From positions 372,001 to 436,000 of the forward strand of contig WOAB01000125.1 of assembly GCA_027886185.1 (NCBI GenBank): a stretch of 64,000 nt of DNA, read 5' to 3'. The translations under genes were made by a program, and so were the position numbers. Below the pieces are notes generated by a model, which was not told where the DNA came from, searched no databases, and saw nothing but the letters and a program-made list of their open reading frames with translations. The number at the start of each line of letters is the position of its first letter. The stretch's first letter is position 1. The stretch comes from Rheum nobile. Lineage: Eukaryota; Streptophyta; Magnoliopsida; Caryophyllales; Polygonaceae. Of this stretch, positions 1 through 9,680 are shown one piece after another.

Positions 1-22
1 TTACAAAACTATCTTTTTTTCC

Positions 23-74
<52 letters not shown>
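23..74. repeat. (TTA)n microsatellite
   Basis: An almost uninterrupted run of TTA/TAT trinucleotides, about 17 units, in AT-rich DNA. No gene is associated with it. Confidence 0.95.
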
Positions 75-76
<2 letters not shown>

Positions 77-371
77 AAATATTTTAGATATGATCTTGAG
101 TTCCTTTTTAACATATAGATTATTCACATTTAATCATGATTTCCATACTAGATAGAATATATTAGGTATTTTTCGAATATTCTCTTTTAATTTTTACATT
201 TAATTAGTCACATTATATTCACATTTACTTTTAATTCATTTATTTCTAGGTATTAGACCTATTTTAATATATTACGTATATACGAAATCACATTGATATT
301 TATTAATTGATTAATTATTAGTAGATATTTTATTTATTTTTTTAGGGGCAACAGTTTTCCACGAGAGCGCC

Positions 372-735
372 TGAGATGAAATGTGCACATGTTTAGCCTT
401 GTGTGCATAGATATTAGATATTGATCTGTATGTGCATCTAAATTGTACTGTGTGCATATGTTTTTGACATAAAAATATGCACAAGCTTTAAACCTTGGTT
501 GCATGACTTGTGAAGTGCATAAGTTTTACGTGTATGTGCATGAATAATGACTTGAATGTGCACCTAATTTGTAGTAAGTGTGCATATATCGTGATTGTGC
601 ATGCAAATTGGATTGAATGTGCATAACTTTTGCACTGGATGTGCATATAAATTTTGGTCCGGGGAGGAAAAATTGGCAAAAAAAGGCCTGGAAATAAGAA
701 CGTTGACTGTCACCGCTGGCGTGAATGTGCATTGA
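372..735 (+). repeat. Cluster of GTGCAT/GTGCAC words
   Basis: About twelve copies of the hexamer GTGCAT or a one-base variant occur in about 360 bp, mostly in one orientation and at irregular spacing of roughly 15-40 bp. The spacing is too irregular for a simple satellite. A related cluster lies at 6165-6545 and a weak one at 63880-63945. Clustered short words like this resemble subterminal transposase-binding sites, but no element boundaries could be fixed here. Short ORFs across it, such as those near 488-732, are low-complexity and not credible genes. Confidence 0.6.
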
Positions 736-740
736 AAAGT

Positions 741-1281
741 TTGGTTGAAAGAGAGTTATATTTACGGAAAAAAAATTGGTCCGAAAAAAAAACGTTCACT
801 GGTCAATGCCCGAGGTGACCGGTCATGTGACCAAGTTAAACCATACACATGACCATTTAAATGAAAGTTTAATCTCCACCATTAAATAACAAGTTAACAT
901 TATATCCAAAAATGAAAGTTTATTCTCATTTACACATGAAACGCCATTATTATATGATAAATCCCAATAAAATAATGCATTTTCAGGGTAACCAATTAAA
1001 CTTAACAACTTTATACATTTTATTGTCCGGCACTCGTGTATTAAGATCCATCCATGTAATTAGAATACTATTTTGACAAAAAAAAATTATATTTTAGTTT
1101 ATGACACACTCTTAAAAAATATATACTTAAATTTATTATTATAGCACTTTTTTCCTCTACATTTTACCACGCCATTATTTTAAGTTGTACGTTATTGAAA
1201 TAACGTACAACTTAATTAATATATATTTAGAAACTTAAAATTTTATGTTTATTAGATTAAATTTCACATCCCAAAATTATA
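741..1281. other. AT-rich non-coding DNA
   Basis: No credible gene is seen. A short stretch near 1072-1140 (GACA followed by an A-run and a GACACACTCTTAAAAA-like tail) resembles MITE relics near 14634 and 46373. The last two bases of the interval are the TA target duplication of the mariner-like element. Confidence 0.5.
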
Positions 1282-1309
1282 CTCCCTCTGTCCCGAAATG
1301 TTTATCCTA
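1282..1309 (+). repeat. Left terminal inverted repeat of the mariner-like element
   Basis: About 28 bp pairing with 5699-5726, with roughly five mismatches. The outer CTCCCTC-GTCCC core is conserved and sits next to a TA dinucleotide. Confidence 0.9.
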
Positions 1310-1691
1310 AAGTACAAAAAACTCTTGGATTAAGAAAATTAACAAAGTATAATTGTGGACATGACCTGCTACAGTAAAAATTAACAAAGTACATAAGGGG
1401 ACATGACCTGCTACAGTGCAATCTGTGGTTATTTACCACAGATTAAATTTCAGCCAATGAGAAGGCTGATTTTAGGGCACACGGATCACTTACAATTTTT
1501 GGGGACAGAATTGCCCTAATCAAAAGGGGACTTAGGGCATAATTGCCCTGACAAAATTGCCCCTAAACAGAGTATAAAAGGGGATTACAGCTTTGGGAAA
1601 TGAATTTACAGAATTTACATTCAAATTTATAGTAAAATTCAGAGCAAAATTAAGCAAGTAAACAGTCTCTGCATCACAGCCTGGTGGTGTC

Positions 1692-3301
1692 ATGGCCTCA
1701 GCTTTATGGGACTTAAATGAAGCTCCACTTCCAGATGAACAGTACATTTATGATGGAGAAGAGTTCGAAGAGGGACAGTCATCAGGGGACATGGAACAAG
1801 ATAGTGAACATAGCTTTGATCTCAACCAGGAACCAAGAGATGAAGAGGGACAGTCATCAGAAGCAGAGCACAACACAGAGGCAACACAACATCATCAGCC
1901 AACACATAATACCAGGCTCAGCAGTGATAAAAAATGCACATATTGAATGCTCTACTAGCAATATCTAGAGAGGGACAATTACCACATGGTACAATAAAGA
2001 AAGCTGCATAAGAGTTCAAAATGTCAACAAGGTGCATAGGCAGACTTTGGAACACTGCAAAGAAGCAACATAATGCACATCAGAGGTACAATCTAAGCAC
2101 AAAATATCACAACTGTGGTAGAAAAGGAATTCAAGTAGAGATGGATTCAATCACAGCACTGGGCATGGGAGACAGGTCATGCATTAGAGACTTAGCTAGC
2201 AAGCTTAGTCTTTCAAAGACCAAAGTGCATAGGATGGTCAAGCAAGGTACAATAAAGCCACATACAAATTCAATCCATCCTGGTTTGAGTGAGGGACATA
2301 AAAAGGCTAGGTTGGATTGGGTACTGAAGTTACTTTGTGGGGATACAGTAGAAGAAAAATCAGTGTATTATCCAATGTTTGATTTTGTACACTTGGATGA
2401 GAAGTGGTTTTTTCTATCAAAGAAATCACAGAGAGTATATCTAGCACAGAATGAAAGGGGCAAGTACAAAGATGCAAATTCATCTAAATTCATTCCCAAA
2501 GTTATGTTCACTGCAGTTGTAGCAAGGCCTAGATTTGATGCAAAGGGACAGTGCATTTTTGATGGGAAGATAGGAATCTTTCCATTCACATATCAACAAG
2601 CAGTAAAAAGGTCATCCAAAAACAGAGAGAAGGGGACACTAGTTACAAAGCTAGTTGAATCAGTCAACAAGCAAGTGACAAGGAACATGTTGATAAACCA
2701 AATCATTCCAGCAATCAAGGCAAAGTGGCCATAAGATGGAGCTCAAAGAGTTATATTCATACAACAAGACAATGCAAAGGCCCATATAACTCAAAGAGAT
2801 CCAGAATGGCAACATGTATACATTCAGGATGGATTTACTTTCATCTTAATACAACAGCCAGCTAATAGTCCAGATGTAAACATCTTAGATCTAGGATTTT
2901 TCAGAAGCATTCAGTCACTCATGCACAAGAAGATGCCAAAAAGTATTGATCATATGATAGAAGCAGTGCATGAAGCATTTTTTGAATTGGCCCCTACAAC
3001 TCTAAGAGATGTGTGGATGACACTACAATTTGTTATGAATGAAATACTTAAAAGCAAGGGAGGCAATGAGTATGATTTGCCACATGTAAACAAGAAGAAA
3101 TTAATGGCTCAAGGAAATCTACCAAGAGAGATCAAGGCACCTATGTGGGCTATCATAGAAGCATGGGACATAGTGCATGGGGGTGCACAACAAGCAGATC
3201 AAGCAGGAACATCAATAGCAGGTCAACAGAGTCAACAAGGGACAACAGAAGTTGAAGATCAAGACACTGAAGAAGCACTTGAAGACAGTCAGTTTATTTA
3301 G
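1692..3301 (+). pseudogene. Mariner-like transposase, DD39D type, broken
   Basis: The N-terminal part starts at ATG 1692 (MASALWDLNEAPL..., acidic leader) and runs in frame to about 1930, where an A-run (1929-1934) marks a frameshift. The helix-turn-helix region then continues in another frame, is hit by TAA at 2009-2011, and reopens through the catalytic domain. The first catalytic Asp lies in FVHLDEKWFF (2396-2398). The second lies in FIQQDNAKAH (2768-2770). The third lies at the end of NSPDVNILD (2888-2890), giving the 39-residue spacing of plant mariner transposases. A second in-frame TAA at 2732-2734 separates the first Asp from the other two. Downstream reading continues to 3301 with a Gln/Glu-rich tail. 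All three catalytic residues survive, so inactivation is by one frameshift and two stops. An intron explaining the N-terminal break is possible but not evident. Confidence 0.9.
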
Positions 3302-3401
3302 CAATATATGACAAAGATTGAACATTTTATGTACAGAACAAGAACTTTTGTAATTTTGTAAACAAGCACAAGTAATGGCACAACAATGACATAGCTTTGA
3401 T

Positions 3402-4140
3402 CTCAGATGTCCCTAATACCATCATAGACACAAACCCATTCACAATACCTTAGCATACACATAAGTATCAATCAGTCATTTGATTGTGTTCCAATGGCAC
3501 ACTAAGACAGTGAACATGCAGGGAATGCATCTCAGTTTCAAGACTTCATCATAGATAGACTCGAGGAGAATAACACCACCAATCACAAGAGCTTTTAGAA
3601 CTTTAGGACAATCATTTCGGGACAGACAAGGGAAATGCATAAATTATCTCAGATGTCCCCATAGCCATCATAGACACAAGACCAATCACAAGACCTTAAC
3701 ATACACATAGGCATCAGTCAATCACATGTGAAAGTGTTCATATGGCACATTAAGGCAGTGATATTAAGGTCTTGCATCTCAGCAAAAAGACTTCATCATT
3801 GAAATGCACAAATAATCTCATATGTCCCCATAGCCATCATAGACACAAGACCGATCACAAGACTCAACATACACATAAGCAACAATCAACCACATGTAAA
3901 AGTGTTCATATGGCACATTAAGGCAGTAACATTAAAGGTATTGCATCTCAGTTTTAAGACTTCATCATTGAAATGCATAAATAATCTCGGATGTCCCCAT
4001 AACCCTCATAGATACAATACCAATCACAGTACCTTAACATACACATAAGCATCAATCAATTACATGTGACACAGTGTTGCCATGGCACATCAGAAGTCCA
4101 GTGAACATAAAGGTTTTGCATCTCAGTTATCATGCATCAT
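3402..4140 (+). repeat. Four degenerate tandem repeat units inside the mariner-like element
   Basis: Units starting with a CTCAGATGTCCC-like sequence begin near 3402, 3648, 3817 and 3986, so periods are about 246, 169 and 169 bp. Each continues with a CATCATAGACACAA-like block, an ACATACACATAAGCATCAATCA-like block and an ACTTCATCAT-like block. The first interval is longer because it contains the internal terminal-repeat copy. Unit-to-unit divergence suggests an old expansion of subterminal sequence. Confidence 0.85.
3597..3632 (-). repeat. Internal inverted copy of the mariner terminal repeat
   Basis: The segment contains CTTTAGGACAATCATTTCGG followed by GACAGACAAGG. Its reverse complement matches the left terminus over about 30 bp, including the internal TCCTAAAGT block. 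Only the outermost bases are eroded (CAAGGG instead of GAGGGAG). The orientation is that expected of a right-hand terminus, so 1282 to about 3632 looks like an older 2.35-kb element containing just the transposase. Confidence 0.8.
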
Positions 4141-4444
4141 CACCGATCACAACACAGAGGCAACACAACATAATCCAACATCAGAACAACAACACCAAAA
4201 CAAAACACCAACACACCAAAACAGAGAATCAACTTAAACAGAATACCAATGTCTTAGTCATCAGAACATCAACAACAAAACAGAATACCAATGTCTCAGT
4301 CAACAGCACAACAAACTCATTCAACAACATGCATAATTCAGAGCAATAATCTCAGCAAAAGTACCCATGCATAAACAACTAAAAAAGAGTGAGACTTGGC
4401 TAAAAATCAGAATTAGAGGCAACATCACCATAACCGGGGACGAT

Positions 4445-4747
4445 TCATCTCGCAGCTTTATCGTCAGAGGAATCAGGGATTACAATAATCTCAGGGGAAT
4501 CAGGGAGGACGACGATCTCATGGGTAGGAAATAGCTCAATGAACTCAGGGGTAGCAGGGAGCTCAACGATCTCTGGGGGCTCTTCGCGCAGCTTCCCCTC
4601 CATAGTTTCCTCTGAGCCAACATGAGTGAATCTGTGATCCCCAACACAATCGCCACCCCACTCGCACTGTGGAGCTTGAGAGCAAGCAACAAAAAGTGCA
4701 TCAGAAGTCCAGGACCCATCGGACTTAAATATGTCCGAATCACCCAT
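4445..4747 (-). CDS. Antisense small acidic ORF in the mariner-like element, SIM-like motifs
   Basis: A 100-codon ORF runs from ATG 4747 to a TGA at 4445-4447 on the strand opposite the transposase. I do not recognise the protein. The first half holds four Cys/His-type residues without a known finger pattern. The C-terminal third has repeated hydrophobic-core/acidic segments EIVELP, EFIELFP, EIVVLPDSPE and EIIVIPDSSDD. The last two fit SUMO-interaction motif logic (V/I-x-V/I-V/I/L followed by acidic or Ser residues). A promoter-like CT-rich leader precedes it (4970-5266). An upstream ATG at 4941 in another frame (open to 4480) overlaps it, so start choice or splicing is uncertain. It is more GC-rich than its surroundings. 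It could be a captured host fragment or a chance ORF; the repeated motif and leader favour a real coding past. Confidence 0.5.
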   Translation of the reverse strand: MGDSDIFKSDGSWTSDALFVACSQAPQCEWGGDCVGDHRFTHVGSEETMEGKLREEPPEIVELPATPEFIELFPTHEIVVLPDSPEIIVIPDSSDDKAAR

Positions 4748-4969
4748 TTTTTATGCAAACAGAGAAGGGAACCCACGGGACCGGGGTTTTCAAAGCAACG
4801 ATCTCTGAGGTTTAGGGTTTTTTTGGGCGGGTTTTGGGAGATCTGGGTAGATCTAGACGAGGAGCAAGCCTTTTCTGTGTTTTGGGGGCAGCCGGAGCAG
4901 ATTAACCGCCGGCGAGCAGATCTGCAACAGATCGAGATCATTTTTGTGAGTTAGGGTTTCAGAGAGGGC

Positions 4970-5266
4970 TCAGAATAGAAGAGAGGGCTCAGACGAGAGC
5001 GTAGAGAAGGAGAGACACCTTCTCTGGAGAGCGAGAAGTCAGATGAGAGCACAAAGGAGAACTAGAGGTGAAGAGAGCTCAGACGAGAGAGGAGACGAGA
5101 GAGCTCAGATCTAGGATTTCAGAGAGAATGAGAGAGCTCAGAAGAAAAGAGAAGAGAGCGGCGAAGAGTGAGACGAGAGAGTGAAGAGAGAGCTCAGAAG
5201 GGGGTATTTAGGGTTAGGGTGGGAAATGGGCTGGGCTGGGTAGATTAGGGTTTCGGTAAGTGGGCT
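4970..5266 (-). promoter_or_regulatory. Plant-type promoter/leader for the antisense ORF
   Basis: Read on the minus strand this stretch has TGGGCT site-II-like motifs (5227-5232, 5232-5237, 5261-5266), telo-box-like AAACCCTAA (5245-5253), a TAAATA TATA-like box (5205-5210), then about 230 bp of CT-rich leader with repeated GAGCTCTCT words. The combination of telo boxes and site II motifs is known from plant growth-related promoters. Whether it is active is inference. Confidence 0.5.
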
Positions 5267-5269
5267 GAG

Positions 5270-5698
5270 TAGATTAGGCCGGGTTAAATGGGTAGATTAG
5301 GGGTAGGTTAATATGGGTTAGGGATATTGGGTTAGGGTAAATTATGGGTTTGGGTTTGGGTTAGTTTGGTTAAAAAAATGGATTTGGGTTAAGTTAATGA
5401 ATTTAGGAGTAGTTTGGTTAATTTTGTTAATTTTATTAGTTTAATTAATTAATTAACATTTTAATGAATTAGGTTAATTAGGTTAATGAAAAATGGTTTA
5501 TTAAGTTTTAGGTTATGGATAAAAATGGTGGATATTAATGGAGTTTGAGATGGATGAAGATGGTAGGTGAGAATGATTGGATGTGTAAGGTAAGGATAAA
5601 ATGATGTAAAAGATGGAATGAATAAGGGTAATATTGAAAAGAAAAGATGGATAAAAAAGGAAAGTAGGACAAACAAAAGGAAACACCCAAAACGGAAA
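5270..5698. other. G/T-rich non-coding 3' part of the mariner-like element
   Basis: Degenerate GGGTTAGG/GGGTTTGGG words to about 5400 grade into AT-rich DNA. No gene is supported. The telomere-like words are imperfect and are not a telomere array. Confidence 0.6.
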
Positions 5699-5726
5699 CA
5701 GGACGAACATTATGGGACGGAGGGAG
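5699..5726 (-). repeat. Right terminal inverted repeat of the mariner-like element
   Basis: Inverted counterpart of 1282-1309, ending GGGACGGAGGGAG and followed by the TA duplication at 5727-5728. Confidence 0.9.
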
Positions 5727-5823
5727 TAATTATTTTTAGAGGACATTGTGAATTAGGATGAATCATGTTGAATAGAAAGAGAGAGAAATGTTCTGAAACA
5801 AATTCCCTTTATAAAATACTTAC

Positions 5824-6100
5824 CTCTATTTCACTAAATTTGTCGTTTTTGTAATTTTCACATTTATTGAGAAAATTACTAGAAACAAAAAGCATAAGTA
5901 TTTAAAGAGGGCAAAAAAATAGATTTTTTACGAGTTATTAATGAAGAATGTGATGATTTGGAGTTAAATAACAAATATTTTGAAACTATGCCAACTATTG
6001 TTAGAATATTTAAGTATTAATTACATTTAAAACGCAAAATATTAATCTGTGTGAACCAAAAACTATAGATTAAAAGGACAAATATTGTGGAACAGATGGA
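5824..6100. mobile_element. Possible MITE, about 277 bp
   Basis: The left end CTCTATTTCACTAAATTTGT and the reverse complement of the right end CTCCATCTGTTCCACAATAT share about 75% identity over some 30 bp, as in decayed Stowaway-like termini. A TA precedes the left end. The right TA is not preserved. Non-coding. Confidence 0.5.
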
Positions 6101-6164
6101 GAATTTCTTTACTAATTTTGTAGATTAGTAAATGTAACTAAAAAAATATATATATAGGATGTTG

Positions 6165-6545
6165 ATCTGGTGTGAACGGTCCTTCTCGTGCGAACGTGCG
6201 CACGGAGGTGCACAAGCCCGTGCAACATAGTGCACAAAAGGAATATGGTGCACAACCATGTGCATTTTGGTGCAGAAATTGGTACCACAATGACCATCGG
6301 AGTTCCGACGTTAACCACCGTTTATCGGTATTGACCATCGTTGACCGGTGTTGTCGGAACTTGACCGATGAATGCACTACTTTATGCACCACTTTGAATG
6401 TGTATCAGGTTAATTACGAGTATTTGTTCACCATGTTTGAAATAATTGTACACCATTTAAATAAAATACAAGTGCACAATTAAATTAAACTATGGTGCAG
6501 CATGTGAGAAAGTTGACGTGTTTGTGCACTAGTATTGTATTTAAA
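6165..6545 (+). repeat. Second cluster of GTGCAC/GTGCAT words
   Basis: More than a dozen GTGCAC, GTGCAT, GTGCAA or GTGCAG words at irregular spacing. The segment also has TTGACCATCG/TTGACCGG-like pieces that echo GGTCAATGCCCGAGGTGACC near 800. The 103-codon ORF at 6172-6483 simply reads these words and is not credible. Confidence 0.55.
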
Positions 6546-6968
6546 AAAATATAAATGTACTAGTCAATAAAATTCCGTTTATGGATTTTACAGCAAGAGT
6601 CCAAATTACAATTACACTAAAAGTCTTAAAACAGAGGAATTCCTAGCAAATGTACGTAAGGGTTCAAGTGGAAGAGCAGAAAGCAAGTTCCTAGTAATAT
6701 AATCCTGGTGGTGGTGGGCAGCAGACACATTTCACAAAACCAGGCCAAGAAATTGGGTGCTCACATACTCACTCTTGATGTTTGAGCCCCTTGTGCCTCA
6801 AACTTGAGACCAATCCCGCTTCAAATAATTTAAATAAACTCACTTCCCTAGCTTCTTACTAGTGTATAATATATAATATATAATATATATACGGAGTATA
6901 TTTTAACATATTATATTATAATGGATACCCTCACCAGTCACCACATCCAATATATTAGTACATCTTTT

Positions 6969-6977
6969 CTATAAATA
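6969..6977 (+). promoter_or_regulatory. TATA box of the DVL gene
   Basis: CTATAAATAG sits about 95 bp upstream of the ATG at 7066, followed by a C/A-rich leader (CCTAACACACTCTCACGAAC). Position and sequence fit a plant core promoter. Confidence 0.75.
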
Positions 6978-7065
6978 GCCCCCTCCATCCCACTTTACCT
7001 CCTAACACACTCTCACGAACGTACAAGACACGAAGAAAAGGCGAGAAAGAGAAATTAAAGTAGTG

Positions 7066-7206
7066 ATGGAGTTTGTTGGGAAGAAGACGGCAGCTGCAGG
7101 ATCAAAGAAGAAGCTTGGGAGGTTTCTCAAAGAGCAGCGGGCTAGGCTCTACATCATCCGCAGATGCGTCGCCTTGCTTCTCTGCTCCCATGACCACGAT
7201 TCTTGA
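7066..7206 (+). CDS. RTFL: DVL/ROTUNDIFOLIA-like (RTFL) micropeptide
   Basis: A 46-codon ORF starting at ATG 7066 and ending at TGA 7204-7206. The basic N-terminus (GKKTAAAGSKKK) is followed by the family's conserved C-terminal block at about residues 17-43, including LKEQRARLYIIRRC and ending LLLCSHDHDS. This block is diagnostic of DVL/RTFL peptides, plant-specific plasma-membrane-associated regulators known mainly from overexpression to restrict organ elongation and cell proliferation. The usual ...LLCWHD end is LLCSHD here, a Trp-to-Ser change. The gene is intronless, as is usual for the family, has a TATA box at 6969-6977 and appears intact. Small size makes it easy to miss in automated annotation. 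Confidence 0.9.
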   Translation: MEFVGKKTAAAGSKKKLGRFLKEQRARLYIIRRCVALLLCSHDHDS

Positions 7207-7272
7207 TTTCCCCGGCCCTTCATTCAATATTATTATTATTATTTTGTGACCGCCCGGGTTCTTGATTTTGTG

Positions 7273-7294
7273 TACGTACGTACGTACGTACGTA
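7273..7294. repeat. (TACG)n microsatellite
   Basis: Five and a half perfect TACG units in the 3' region of the DVL gene, about 65 bp after its stop codon. Confidence 0.95.
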
Positions 7295-7299
7295 ACCGA

Positions 7300-9680
7300 C
7301 CGGACTTAGTTCACAAGGCCTCTGGGATTCCAGGCTCACTGTAAATACAGATTACTGATGAATTAGGCCGGTGCAGAGATCTGAGAAGCAATTTCTTGTA
7401 AGATGAACTACTTTTGTGTAATTTTGCTAAACTACCTCGCCCCAATGGGTAATTTAAGTGATGATTATATTTAAACCCCGCTTAATTCTCCTCAAAAGAA
7501 ACAAAATTAATTAAAATGGTACATATATCTGATCAAGAAGGCATTAAGCATATCAACAACCTACTTCTTTTTTTATCATAAAAATATAAGAGTAAATTTT
7601 TCCCATTTTAGCACATGACATTTTTTTACCATAAGGTTACGAGTTCGATTTCGCACCTCTTTCATCATAACTGGCTAAGTATTTCTTATGGACAAAAATA
7701 TATCCTATGTGATATATTGGCATGCTATATTCGGTATCATATCAACATTTTCCCTCCATATAATTTACGATGAGTTGGGTAAATGACCTATGTGTGACGT
7801 TTTTATTAAGAAATTAATCCCTATGAAACTAACCCCCTTCCCTAAACCTTAAATCTCAAAAAACAATATTTTAGAGAGAGAAAAAACAAAGAAGAGGGAG
7901 AGAAAATAATAATAAAATAAACTAATAGGGATAGGAAAAATACATAAAAATTAGTAGGGATAGTTTTGTTAATTGAAAACTCTTAAATGGTCAATGAGCT
8001 CAAAACCCTCAAAAACTAGTGGAATTATCTTTTGGGCCATATCGGCCCATTTAGTCACTAAGCGGAAACTGCGGACTTTAGCTAATTGGTTTAGTAGAGC
8101 ACATATTGAGTTAAATATTAGTGGATAGTATATACTATGTCGTTGTCATAGCAATTAATCTGTGAAATTAAGCATCTAAAGAGACAAGATAAACCTTGCG
8201 AACCAACAATTATAAAAGTAACTCGTAGAATATTGAGTCATAGTTTTTGGATTGTGAAAGAACCCAAAAACTTTTCCACTAGTATAATTTATTTCACCAC
8301 GCCTTTATTGTTGTTTCACCCTCATCAATCAGTTATGCACTATGAATTTGACGAAAGCACATCATTGAGGTTGAGTGAGAATTACGGGTAAGATTTGTCA
8401 TGATATTCACAGTTGTCATGTATCTTTTAAACTTTACAAAAGAATCAAATCTTCATAGGGATCACCAATTGAAGCTTCAACTTAACAAACAATATTTTTT
8501 GGCAACTATTTTTCTGTACGTGGATGGAGCTAGCAATTACTCCATTTTCGTATGTCCTTGTTCAAAGTTCCAACATCGCGGCTTCTTATACGGCATGGGA
8601 AGAGTACGTGTTTGTTGTAGTGTTGTATGGTGCATATGCACCTCAAGAATTAAGTTTATAGGCTTGGCATAATTCTTAAATTTTATATTTGAGAATAAAA
8701 TGTAAATTTGATTAGAAAGCTCGATCGGGTATATCACCAGCAGACTCAGCAGTACATGTGAATTGAATACCAGAATGAACTCACACAGTGTCATGCGAGG
8801 ACAAGACTTGTACGTCCATTTCTTATTTGACCTAACGTAATACGGAGTATATATGTAGAGAATAGTATTAGCGTCAAATCCTAAGAATGAACGTAGATAT
8901 GATGTTGATCGAGTTAGTTAATTAACAAGGCTTATATTTTTGGTTACATACTACTTGACTTAATTATTTGGTAATCGTAACTAATAGTATGATTGAAGAA
9001 GATCATCTAGTTTGTTCAATCAAAGATGGCATGGACTATGGAGCATGAAGTACTTTTTTGGCGAGCAAAATGTAACCATATCCTTGCTCATTGGCATACT
9101 TGGAGCTCGTGCAAACAACCTTTAAAGGTACATTTAATTGTAGATACGGACTCAACAAACTTTCAATTAGGACTCGATCATAGATATCAATCCAATAGGG
9201 GGCGGGGCGAACATGAGAGAACCCAAAACGAATCAAAGTACGTACTCAAGACACAAGCTTGTCAACTTAATTCTATTTGTTCTTGAGCTTGTGACGGAGC
9301 TTTCCTCGTACCTTCTCATACGTGGTTTCCCTTACCCCTAAAAATAATTGGAATTGGAGGGTTGAAATGATATTTGATACTAGAGTAATAATGAAAATAA
9401 CACCCTACTTTCATATCTTATTATAAACCTAACACAAAATTTCATTTTTCGTTCTTAAAATCTTACATTTCCAATCCGATTACTTGTTGCCTGATACTCA
9501 ACTTGTTATGGCCAAACACACCAAAGTACTTTCAAAAATTCAATCTTGTGCCAAATGGTTTCTCAGAAGTATGGGCTACCCCAGCAAGAAACCCATATAA
9601 AGATCTATCCTTATTAAACTTATCCTGGGACGCCAACTACCAGGCCCAATCTCATATTAAAAGCCATATTAATATCACTA
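7300..9680. other. Intergenic DNA without a supported gene
   Basis: AT-rich sequence. ORFs at 8400-8672 and 9026-9286 show no domain or codon regularity. A short GAGTTCGATTTCGCACC piece near 7650 recalls a tRNA B box, possibly a SINE scrap, but no A box or tail was found. Confidence 0.6.

Larger units (their letters stand above)
1282..5726 (+). mobile_element. Mariner-like (Tc1/mariner) element, 4445 bp, nonfunctional transposase
   Basis: The element begins CTCCCTCTGTCCCGAAATG and ends with the inverted counterpart (reverse complement CTCCCTCCGTCCCATAATG), typical of plant mariner/Stowaway termini. It is flanked by TA at 1280-1281 and 5727-5728, the expected target duplication. It carries a broken DD39D transposase on the plus strand (1692-3301). 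The 3' part holds an internal inverted copy of the terminal repeat near 3597-3632, subterminal tandem repeats (3402-4140), and a minus-strand gene-like unit (4445-5266). The last two are not standard mariner content. Short MITEs with the same termini occur at 12908 and 30684. Confidence 0.93.

Noticed and set aside
4480..4941. 153-codon minus-strand ORF as a gene
   Set aside because: It overlaps the 100-codon SIM-like ORF in another frame and is Ser/Leu/Arg-rich without domains; kept only as an upstream-start complication.
5205..5400. Interstitial telomere array
   Set aside because: TTAGGG/GGGTT words are imperfect and mixed with TGGGCT motifs; no continuous TTTAGGG array is present.
6172..6483. 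103-codon plus-strand ORF
   Set aside because: It simply translates the GTGCAC word cluster.
7640..7670. tRNA or SINE B box
   Set aside because: GAGTTCGATTTCGCACC resembles a B box, but there is no A box, cloverleaf or tail.
8400..8672. 90-codon ORF as a gene
   Set aside because: No domain, no promoter signal, atypical composition.
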